Source: Verrucomicrobiia bacterium
GTDB taxonomy: Bacteria > Verrucomicrobiota > Verrucomicrobiia > Verrucomicrobiales > Akkermansiaceae
DNA: 10,402 bases
Assembly (NCBI GenBank): GCA_947460915.1
Contig: CANHKJ010000092.1
Coordinates: 1 to 10,402 of the forward strand
Direction of reading: 5' to 3'
Shown piece by piece: positions 1 through 4,803 of this stretch (position 1 is its first letter; each line of letters starts with the position of its first letter). Both the position numbers and the translations under genes were made by a program. The notes beneath the pieces were generated by a model that was given only the letters and a program-made list of their open reading frames with translations, had not been told where the DNA came from and ran no database searches.

Positions 1-134
1 TAATTCGCCGTGGTCAAGACACCACGCCGCCCATTGCCCCCCACGGCCACAGGTTTACCCCGCAACGATGGGTTTTCGCGCTCTTCGATGGCCGCGTAAA
101 AGCAGTCCATATCGATGTGTATAATTTTCCGCAC
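1..134 (-). CDS. dinB: DNA polymerase IV (Y-family translesion polymerase), N-terminal fragment
   Basis: This is the first 44 codons of a Y-family DNA polymerase; the rest lies beyond the left edge. The reverse-strand reading gives MRKIIHIDMDCFYAAIEER followed by a NPSLRGKPVAVGG stretch and RRGVLTTAN, which follows the start of E. coli DinB almost residue for residue. Asp8 in the HIDMD motif is a metal-binding catalytic residue of the family, and Tyr13 sits at the steric-gate position that excludes ribonucleotides. Family members copy past damaged template bases in the cytoplasm. I chose the GTG at 134 because it reproduces the usual MRKIIH start; the frame stays open further upstream without an ATG, so a longer N-terminus is possible. 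No good ribosome binding site is visible, only a weak GAACGAG. The gene is divergent from the cyclophilin gene, with only 45 bases between them. Confidence 0.93.
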   Translation of the reverse strand, partial: MRKIIHIDMDCFYAAIEERENPSLRGKPVAVGGNGRRGVLTTAN

Positions 135-141
135 CTCGTTC

Positions 142-170
142 TTGTCAGTCGCCCATTCTTGGGCTAACGT
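142..170 (+). promoter_or_regulatory. Candidate sigma-70 promoter for the cyclophilin gene
   Basis: TTGTCA at 142-147 matches the -35 consensus at five of six bases. It is followed after 17 bases by TAACGT at 165-170, a weak -10 hexamer. The ATG at 180 lies nine bases after the -10, so a transcript starting here would have almost no 5' leader, and no Shine-Dalgarno sequence is present before the ATG. The site lies in the short gap to the divergent dinB gene. This is a pattern match only. Confidence 0.35.
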
Positions 171-179
171 TTCTACACG

Positions 180-860
180 ATGAAACAACGTCTTGCCACA
201 CTTATCATTTCCGCTATGACCCTATTTTCCTGCAACAGCAAGGAAACAGCTCAAGATAAACCCGCAGAAAGCAAAGCTCCTGCCGCCGCGGAGACCGCCG
301 AAGCCGCGCCGAAAATCAGCATCAAAACCAATCACGGCGCCATCGTTGTTGAGCTCAACAAGGAAAAAGCACCCGTCACCGTGGCCAATTTCCTCAGCTA
401 CGTAGAGAAAAAACACTTCGATAACACTGTCTTTCATCGCGTCATCGGCAACTTCATGATTCAAGGCGGTGGATTTACCGCGGAAAAAGGCAGCCTTGTC
501 GAAAAAGCTACAGGCAAGGGCATTGCCAACGAAGCCAAAAATGGCCTCAAAAATGACCGTGGCACCATCGCCATGGCCCGCACTGGTGATCCGAATTCCG
601 CCACCGCTCAATTCTTCATCAACACTGTCGATAACGCCATGCTCAATGCCCCTAGTCCCGATGGTCACGGCTACGCTGTTTTTGGAAAAGTCGTCGAAGG
701 CATGGATGTCGTGGACAAAATCAAAGCAGTCCCCACCGGCATGACTCCCCTGACCATGATTCACCCCACCACTGGCGAAAAAATCACCCAGCCCAGCCCC
801 GATGTCCCCACCGCAAACGTGGTCATCGAGTCGATCACTTTGGTAAAAGCAGCGCAATAA
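180..860 (+). CDS. Cyclophilin-type peptidyl-prolyl cis-trans isomerase, predicted lipoprotein
   Basis: A 226-residue cyclophilin that should speed up cis-trans isomerisation of proline bonds in proteins outside the cytoplasm. Residues 1-17 form a lipoprotein signal with a charged start (MKQR), a hydrophobic core and the lipobox LFSC, so Cys18 is the likely lipidated residue. A disordered Ala/Glu/Pro/Lys linker spans about 19-43. The cyclophilin domain runs from about 45 to 222 and has the family motifs: FHRVI at 85-89 with the catalytic Arg87, FMIQGG at 92-97, RGTIAMAR at 127-134 and QFFIN at 144-148. An insertion around 185-210 (a Pro- and Thr-rich stretch before the last strand) is longer than in E. 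coli PpiB. The ATG was chosen because the signal peptide starts right there; no ribosome binding site is visible. The next gene follows after 47 bases on the same strand with no terminator between, so the two may be co-transcribed. PpiA/PpiB-like assignment is safe; the substrate is unknown. Confidence 0.93.
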   Translation: MKQRLATLIISAMTLFSCNSKETAQDKPAESKAPAAAETAEAAPKISIKTNHGAIVVELNKEKAPVTVANFLSYVEKKHFDNTVFHRVIGNFMIQGGGFTAEKGSLVEKATGKGIANEAKNGLKNDRGTIAMARTGDPNSATAQFFINTVDNAMLNAPSPDGHGYAVFGKVVEGMDVVDKIKAVPTGMTPLTMIHPTTGEKITQPSPDVPTANVVIESITLVKAAQ

Positions 861-907
861 TGCATCCGCACGCTTCCTCTCACACCAAAAACGAAAGTTA
901 CTGACTG

Positions 908-2008
908 ATGATCCCTACGGAACACAACGATCCCATCAACGCGCAAATTCTCGCCGTTTCTGAAGACCTGATCTCAGGTTTCCAAGCACACCCCTTCGAA
1001 CTGATTGCCGAAAAATCGGGCGTTCCTTTTGACACCGTGATCGAGCGGATCAAGGCAATGCTTGAGGCTGGCGTCATCCGCCGCGTGCGCCAAACTTTGC
1101 TATCGACCAAACTCGCGCACGGAGCCCTCGTCGCTTGGCGTTTGCCCGAAGAACATCTCAATGATGCCTTCGAGTTCATGTCGAAAGAAGACCCTTTCTC
1201 AGGTCACGTCGTCATCCGCTCCACCGATACCGAGGTTTCCGGCTCTGGCTATCGACTCTGGACCACCCTGAAAGTTCCCGTCGGTCAATCGCTCGACCAT
1301 CACGCCACCGTGCTCAAGCGCTTGGTCAAAGCAGATGAATACCTGCTCATGCCCGCCAATGGAGTTTTTGCCCTTGGTGTAGGACACGTGCGTCGTCGCG
1401 CCCTCGAACCCGGTGACAAAACCGACGAGCCTGCGGTGATGATGACCACCGCCACTGTCGATCTCGACCAAGAAGAGTGGGACGTTTTGCTCGCACTCAA
1501 AGAAGAGCTCACCCTCGACGAAATCGGCTCAAATCCGTGGGACAAACGCGCAGAGATTGCCGGAGTTTCCCTAGCTCGCTTTTGCGAAGTCGCCGAAACA
1601 CTCAATGCGAAAAAAGTCATCGGTCGTTTCTCGACGTTCCTCGAACACGTCAAACCATCTGCTGCCGGCGAGCGAGTGACCCGCTTCAATGGTCTCTTCC
1701 ACTGGGCTGTGCCAAAAGGTCGGGAAATCGAAGGCGGCAGCGAAGTCGGACGCCACTACTGCATGACTCATTGCTACTGGCGCGAGGGTGGTCCGCAATT
1801 TGGCGACGTCAACATCATGGGAGTCGTTCACGGCACCGAGAAACCGCGCGTTTTGGAACACAAAGCTGCGATTGATCGCCACCTCGAGTCCGTCGGTATC
1901 CCCGTCAGCTACACCAACGTTTTCTGGGGTGGTCGCTCGGAAATCAAGCCCTCAGAAATTTCGCCGAAGATTTACCAAGAGTGGCACGCAAAATATCAGC
2001 AGGATTAA
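908..2008 (+). CDS. Tandem AsnC-fold protein, siroheme decarboxylase (AhbA/AhbB, NirDL)-like
   Basis: A 366-residue protein made of two similar halves. Each half has a winged-helix segment (about 8-60 and 187-243) followed by an AsnC/Lrp-type alpha-beta domain (about 65-165 and 245-355). In the second half the wing VIGRF at 237-241, the RFNGLFHWAVP strand at 259-269, THCYWRE at 287-293 and VVHG at 306-309 align with the SHCYxRP and MxHG signatures of AhbB and NirDL. Those enzymes decarboxylate siroheme to didecarboxysiroheme in the alternative heme or heme d1 pathway. The first half keeps the VIRRVRQTL wing (57-65) and YRLWTTLKVP strand (115-124) but lacks the matching HxY motif, as expected if the halves have split roles like AhbA and AhbB. 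No other heme gene is in view, so the enzyme role is an inference; automated tools would likely call it an Lrp/AsnC regulator. The ATG at 908 has no clear ribosome binding site. Confidence 0.7.
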   Translation: MIPTEHNDPINAQILAVSEDLISGFQAHPFELIAEKSGVPFDTVIERIKAMLEAGVIRRVRQTLLSTKLAHGALVAWRLPEEHLNDAFEFMSKEDPFSGHVVIRSTDTEVSGSGYRLWTTLKVPVGQSLDHHATVLKRLVKADEYLLMPANGVFALGVGHVRRRALEPGDKTDEPAVMMTTATVDLDQEEWDVLLALKEELTLDEIGSNPWDKRAEIAGVSLARFCEVAETLNAKKVIGRFSTFLEHVKPSAAGERVTRFNGLFHWAVPKGREIEGGSEVGRHYCMTHCYWREGGPQFGDVNIMGVVHGTEKPRVLEHKAAIDRHLESVGIPVSYTNVFWGGRSEIKPSEISPKIYQEWHAKYQQD

Positions 2009-2031
2009 TTGAAAACTTTTCTCCTGTAATC

Positions 2032-2064
2032 AAAAAGAGCACCCCGTCAAGAGGTGCTCTTTTT
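2032..2064. terminator. Rho-independent terminator, probably bidirectional
   Basis: A perfect 12-base stem, AAAAAGAGCACC at 2032-2043 with GGTGCTCTTTTT at 2053-2064, encloses a nine-base loop. The T-run on the forward strand fits termination after the gene ending at 2008. The A-run on the other side becomes a T-run on the reverse strand, so it can also end rsfS transcripts, whose stop codon is at 2101. Confidence 0.9.
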
Positions 2065-2100
2065 TAAAATCTATGAACGGATCACCCGCTCAGCTTAATC

Positions 2101-2457
2101 TCATCGCCACTCGACCGGCTTTGCCTTGGCCCACAGTGATTCGAGATCATAAAATTCGCGCATTTCCGAATGGAGCACGTGAACCATGACATCGATGTAA
2201 TCGAGCACCACCCAACGGCTATCGGCATTGCCCTCCGACAAAATCGGACGCACATCGTGCCACTCGATCACGTGTCCTGCCACGTCGCGCATGATCGCAC
2301 GCAGGTGAGGCATCGAAGAACCCGAGCAGAGAACCACGAAATCCGTGATCGTCGAGAGTCCGCTTACGTCCCAGACCTGAATATCTTCCGCCTGCATTTC
2401 TTCCGCAGCTTTTGCACAGGCTTTCGCCAACTCGATTCCCTTCACTTTTTCACTCAT
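2101..2457 (-). CDS. rsfS: Ribosome silencing factor RsfS
   Basis: A 118-residue cytoplasmic protein of the RsfS (Iojap/DUF143) family. Family members bind ribosomal protein uL14 on the large subunit and block subunit joining, lowering translation in starvation or stationary phase. Recognisable motifs are LSTITDFVVLCSG at 34-46, the SRWVVLDY strand at 80-87 with HVLH at 93-96, and the C-terminal REFYDLESLW at 100-109, where conserved Tyr, Asp, Leu, Glu and Trp sit. The open frame extends 32 codons upstream, but the ATG at 2457 gives the normal family length and start and has a good ribosome binding site, AGGTGA, seven bases before it. It is divergent from rpmI-rplT, so translation-related genes face away from each other across a 161-base gap. 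Its transcript probably ends at the 2032-2064 stem-loop. Confidence 0.95.
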   Translation of the reverse strand: MSEKVKGIELAKACAKAAEEMQAEDIQVWDVSGLSTITDFVVLCSGSSMPHLRAIMRDVAGHVIEWHDVRPILSEGNADSRWVVLDYIDVMVHVLHSEMREFYDLESLWAKAKPVEWR

Positions 2458-2464
2458 ACGTTTG

Positions 2465-2470
2465 TCACCT
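2465..2470 (-). promoter_or_regulatory. Ribosome binding site of rsfS
   Basis: On the reverse strand AGGTGA lies seven bases before the ATG at 2457. It decides the start of rsfS against a start 32 codons further upstream, and it is one of the few clear Shine-Dalgarno sequences in the window. Confidence 0.7.
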
Positions 2471-2581
2471 GATTCACGCTTTCGCAGCGCGCTCGGAGGG
2501 CAAAAGTAACACAATTTGTGGGAGAATGAAGAACCAAATGAAAAAATCGTCAAAAAAATTCCATTTCACATGACTTTTTAC

Positions 2582-2609
2582 TTGCCACATCATCAGCGAT
2601 CCCTATTCT
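2582..2609 (+). promoter_or_regulatory. Candidate sigma-70 promoter for rpmI-rplT
   Basis: TTGCCA at 2582-2587 and TATTCT at 2604-2609 are separated by 16 bases and lie in the gap to the divergent rsfS gene. The rpmI ATG at 2619 begins nine bases after the -10 hexamer, so the transcript would be leaderless or nearly so. This agrees with the absence of a Shine-Dalgarno sequence before rpmI. Evidence is by pattern only. Confidence 0.4.
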
Positions 2610-2618
2610 CTGCGCCCC

Positions 2619-2828
2619 ATGCCAGGTCCATCAGGCACATCCAAAACAAGAAAAGCTGTCGCCAAACGATTCAAGATCACCGGCACAGGCAAAGTTCTAC
2701 GTCGTAAACAAGGCGCGCGTCACATTCTTCAAAAGAAGAGTTCGAAGCGCAAGCGTGCTCTCGGGCGCGCAGGTCTGGTTTCCGATGCCGACATCAAAAA
2801 TGTCAAAGAGAACCTGCCTTTCGGTTAA
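2619..2828 (+). CDS. rpmI: 50S ribosomal protein bL35
   Basis: A 69-residue, strongly basic protein that matches bL35 throughout: an AKRFKITGTGKVLRR segment at 15-29, the KKSSKRKR motif at 39-46 and the C-terminal VKENLPFG. bL35 is a late-assembling component of the large ribosomal subunit. The N-terminus (MPGPSGTSKTRK) is a few residues longer and more Gly/Pro/Ser-rich than the common MPKMKT start, but it keeps the Met-Pro opening, supporting the ATG at 2619. There is no ribosome binding site just before it. It is the first gene of a two-gene unit with rplT; infC, which precedes rpmI in many bacteria, is not here. The divergent gene is rsfS. Confidence 0.97.
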   Translation: MPGPSGTSKTRKAVAKRFKITGTGKVLRRKQGARHILQKKSSKRKRALGRAGLVSDADIKNVKENLPFG

Positions 2829-2834
2829 TTGAGT

Positions 2835-2947
2835 CGCAGTGACATCTGCGCACCCACCCGCGGTTCGGGTGGACTCCACACAGCCTGCCCCGTCAAACGG
2901 GCCATTCGTCAGGCGAGACTGTGGGAGTATTTGAAAACAACAGCCTG
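2835..2947 (+). promoter_or_regulatory. Structured rpmI-rplT spacer, candidate bL20-responsive RNA switch
   Basis: The 139-base spacer can form three consecutive hairpins. The first is CGCAG/CTGCG (2835-2839 with 2846-2850). The second is CCACCCG/CGGGTGG (2854-2860 with 2866-2872) with a five-base loop. The third is a tiered stem: CACAG 2879-2883 with CTGTG 2919-2923, then CCTG 2884-2887 with CAGG 2910-2913, then CCCGT 2889-2893 with ACGGG 2897-2901, leaving a five-base bulge CGAGA at 2914-2918. The same CAGG-CGAGA-CTGT arm can instead pair with a second ACAGCCTG at 2940-2947, just ahead of the rplT ATG at 2968. bL20 is known to repress its own operon in E. coli and Bacillus by binding mRNA that mimics its 23S rRNA site. 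Assigning that role here is inference; the pairings are seen directly. Confidence 0.5.
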
Positions 2948-2949
2948 CC
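2880..2949 (+). repeat. Direct repeat ACAGCCTGCC, two copies 60 bases apart
   Basis: The ten-base sequence ACAGCCTGCC occurs at 2880-2889 and again at 2940-2949, both inside the rpmI-rplT spacer. Each copy can pair with the same intervening segment (2910-2922), so the copies form mutually exclusive stems. Confidence 0.8.
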
Positions 2950-2967
2950 GATAGAACAAACAAACAC

Positions 2968-3339
2968 ATGTCAAGAGCAACCAATTCCCCGGCCAGCCGC
3001 AAACGCCGCAAGCGTACGCTGCTCCGTGCGAAAGGCTTCCGCGGTTTCCGCTCGAAGCTTTTCCGCTATGCGAAGGACGCTGTTCGTAAGGCACAAACTT
3101 ACGAATATCGCGACCGTAAGAAGCGCAAAGGTCAATTCCGCCGTCTGTGGATCGCACGTATCAGCGCTGCGACTCGCAACGAAGGTCTTACCTACTCGCG
3201 TTTCATCGAAGGTCTCAAGGCTGCTGGTATCGAAGCCGACCGCAAGATCCTTTCGGATCTGGCGATCACCGATGCTGCTGCTTTCAGTGCCATCGTCGCT
3301 CAGGCCAAGAAAGCTCTGGAAGCAAAAGCCGCTGCTTAA
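2968..3339 (+). CDS. rplT: 50S ribosomal protein bL20
   Basis: A 123-residue basic protein matching bL20 along its length. The long basic N-terminal helix region (about 1-58) carries RKRRKR at 11-16 and AKGFRGFRSKLFR at 21-33. The globular part has YEYRDRKKRKGQFRRLWIARI (46-66), then the YSRFIEGLK and DRKILSDLAI segments. bL20 binds 23S rRNA early and is needed for large-subunit assembly; in several bacteria it also represses its own mRNA. The ATG at 2968 is preceded by an A-rich stretch (GATAGAACAAACAAACAC) without a Shine-Dalgarno sequence. That fits with initiation being controlled by the structured spacer upstream. It ends the rpmI-rplT unit and is followed 36 bases later by a strong terminator, so the pheS gene often found next is not in this unit. 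Confidence 0.98.
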   Translation: MSRATNSPASRKRRKRTLLRAKGFRGFRSKLFRYAKDAVRKAQTYEYRDRKKRKGQFRRLWIARISAATRNEGLTYSRFIEGLKAAGIEADRKILSDLAITDAAAFSAIVAQAKKALEAKAAA

Positions 3340-3375
3340 TCGCACGGTCTGCCTCTAGAACAGAAACCTCAAACG

Positions 3376-3407
3376 AAAACACCGCCCGGTTCGCCGAGCG
3401 GTGTTTT
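3376..3407. terminator. Rho-independent terminator after rplT with UUCG loop
   Basis: AAAACACCGC at 3376-3385 pairs with GCGGTGTTTT at 3398-3407. Above one C-A mismatch the stem continues with CGG/CCG and closes with a TTCG tetraloop at 3390-3393. A run of T follows on the forward strand. The reverse strand also has a T-rich exit (TTTTCGTTTG), so it may stop transcripts of the leftward propeller gene as well. Confidence 0.92.
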
Positions 3408-3446
3408 TTATTACGTTGTGAAGGATTTGAACCACAACTTTCAACC

Positions 3447-3569
3447 ATGCAACTTGATCAAGCCCTCGAAAACGAAAGCCGCATCTTGTTCATCCTGGAA
3501 ATCTTGAAATCTTGTAACGAAATGCTACAAGCCAGATCGTCAGAGCTTAGCGAACCAGTTCAAGTTTGA
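3447..3569 (+). CDS. Possible small ORF, 40 residues, unknown
   Basis: An ATG at 3447 opens a 40-codon frame ending in TGA at 3569. It reads MQLDQALENESRILFILEIL and then a polar tail, and it could form an amphipathic helix. It lies just after the rplT terminator and overlaps the 3' end of the opposing propeller gene by 23 bases. There is no ribosome binding site at a useful distance (a GAAGGA lies about 20 bases upstream) and no visible promoter. It may simply be a chance frame; I do not recognise the sequence. Confidence 0.15.
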   Translation: MQLDQALENESRILFILEILKSCNEMLQARSSELSEPVQV

Positions 3570-4596
3570 ACGGATGCGTTTCATTCGAGGCCCAGTGTGC
3601 CACGTAAAGATTGCCTTCTTGGTCGAAACTCACGTCGTGGCAATTCAAGAATGGCTTGGGATCGTGGTTCCGATACAATGCGGCTTCACCGGCGCCATCT
3701 TTCACGGGTGCTTGACCGCCGACCAGAGAAATCGGCTCGTTGTTGCGATCCAATACCATGATAAATCCACGGAAATCGCTACCCCATTCGAGGCGACCAG
3801 AATTGATCACGGCAAAGAAAACGTTTTCCCCGTTGATCACCGGACGGCAAATCCAGGCACCAGGAAAATGTTTATGGCCGAGGTTTTTTCCATCCAACGA
3901 AAGGCTGAATAGCTTGTTCGCAGCGCGCGATGTGACCAACAACTGCGGATTTGCTTTGTCGCGATCGTCATAAGCAACGCCGTGGATGCAATTGAAGCCT
4001 TCATGCTGATAACAACCTTTGATTTCCCCTTTGGCCGAATAATGAGTCAAAAAGTTGCTGCCGTATCCATCGGCTACATAAATGTCTCCATTCACCGGAT
4101 TCACTGCCGTTTCGGTCGGACAAAACTTGCTCTCGTCCGCATATTTCCCTGTTTCTTTTGGCCAGCTTAAGGTCAAAACTTCGCGACCTTTCATATCGAG
4201 CTTGACCACAATGCGACGCTGAGTATCGGTGAGCCACAGGAATTCCTCGCCATTTTCATTCGAAATATTGAGTCCGTGGGCCCCAGGATAAGTCGTGCCG
4301 AAGGTGCGAATCACTTTTCCATCGGGGGAAAACTCGATGAGATTGTTTGCCGTGTGAGTCGTGCAGAGAATTTGATTGCCCGCCTTGGTGCGCGCGAATT
4401 CGTGACAGTCCTTCACGGCCACAGGGCTATCATCACGCTTGAAGGACCAATCTTTAACGCGGCGATAGCGGAATTTCCCCTGCCCCATGACCTGCGGATC
4501 TTCCTCGGCGGCGAAGCTAATGTTGGACAACATGGGTGATACAGCGACTGAACTAGCAATAGCGGTACGGACGAATTGACGACGTGATTGATTCAT
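3547..4596 (-). CDS. Tat-exported NHL-type six-bladed beta-propeller protein
   Basis: A 349-residue protein with a clear twin-arginine signal: MNQSRRQFVR, then a hydrophobic stretch ending near NISFAA at 25-30, so it should cross the inner membrane folded. The mature part shows repeats typical of NHL/SMP-30-like propellers: HEFARTKAGNQILCT (65-79), FLWLTDTQRRIVVKLD (119-134), GDIYVADGYGSNFLTHYS (170-187), IHGVAYD (204-210) and NCHDVSFDQEGNLYVAHW (318-335). Relatives include peptidylglycine amidating-lyase-like and gluconolactonase-like proteins, but no metal site can be assigned with confidence, so the activity is unknown. Six cysteines are present in the mature protein. An in-frame ATG 16 codons upstream (4644) is open, but the short Tat n-region at 4596 is more typical. 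Neither start has a good ribosome binding site. It is probably transcribed alone and ends against the rplT terminator. Confidence 0.8.
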   Translation of the reverse strand: MNQSRRQFVRTAIASSVAVSPMLSNISFAAEEDPQVMGQGKFRYRRVKDWSFKRDDSPVAVKDCHEFARTKAGNQILCTTHTANNLIEFSPDGKVIRTFGTTYPGAHGLNISNENGEEFLWLTDTQRRIVVKLDMKGREVLTLSWPKETGKYADESKFCPTETAVNPVNGDIYVADGYGSNFLTHYSAKGEIKGCYQHEGFNCIHGVAYDDRDKANPQLLVTSRAANKLFSLSLDGKNLGHKHFPGAWICRPVINGENVFFAVINSGRLEWGSDFRGFIMVLDRNNEPISLVGGQAPVKDGAGEAALYRNHDPKPFLNCHDVSFDQEGNLYVAHWASNETHPFKLELVR

Positions 4597-4803
4597 AGGT
4601 GGTAGGTGTGTTGCTAACACCCAACCACGTGGATCGTCAAGCATAGATCACGTTCTTCGTTTGATGGTTCCTGCTCATGGCGATGCTCTTTGAAAAATTT
4701 CATTAGCAAAAGAGCTTTTCGAAAATCAATAACTCATCTGTAACAGCAAGCTGAAAAATGTGTATTCGTATCGTTTCAGATAACTATAAATTGCGATTGC
4801 TAA
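4597..4803. other. Intergenic region between protease and propeller genes
   Basis: This 207-base, AT-rich gap must hold the end of the protease transcript and the promoter of the propeller gene, both on the reverse strand. I see a 7-bp inverted repeat (GCTCTTT 4685-4691, AAAGAGC 4709-4715) with a 17-base loop, followed by TTTT on the forward strand only, where no gene would need it. I see no convincing terminator for the protease and only weak promoter-like hexamers. Confidence 0.5.

Noticed and set aside
222..857. Long reverse-strand open frame (211 codons) inside the cyclophilin gene
   Set aside because: The forward frame encodes an unmistakable cyclophilin with all family motifs; the reverse reading resembles no family and is a frame shadow.
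908..2008. Ordinary Lrp/AsnC transcription regulator
   Set aside because: The double-length tandem layout and the THCYWRE and VVHG motifs fit the siroheme decarboxylase branch better, although a regulatory role cannot be excluded.
2458..2553. Upstream extension of rsfS by 32 codons
   Set aside because: The extra residues are not conserved in type, while the ATG at 2457 has a good ribosome binding site and gives the normal family length.
2921..3358. Forward open frame of 145 codons and reverse frame of 124 codons over rplT
   Set aside because: Both are shadows of the bL20 gene, which matches its family along the full length.
3511..3531. CTTGTA/TACAAG hairpin as a terminator for the propeller gene
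   Set aside because: The stem has only six AT-rich pairs and no proper T-run on the reverse strand; the rplT stem-loop further on is a better candidate.
4685..4715. GCTCTTT/AAAGAGC inverted repeat as a terminator of the protease operon
   Set aside because: The 17-base loop is long and the T-run is only on the forward strand, opposite to the direction of the protease gene.
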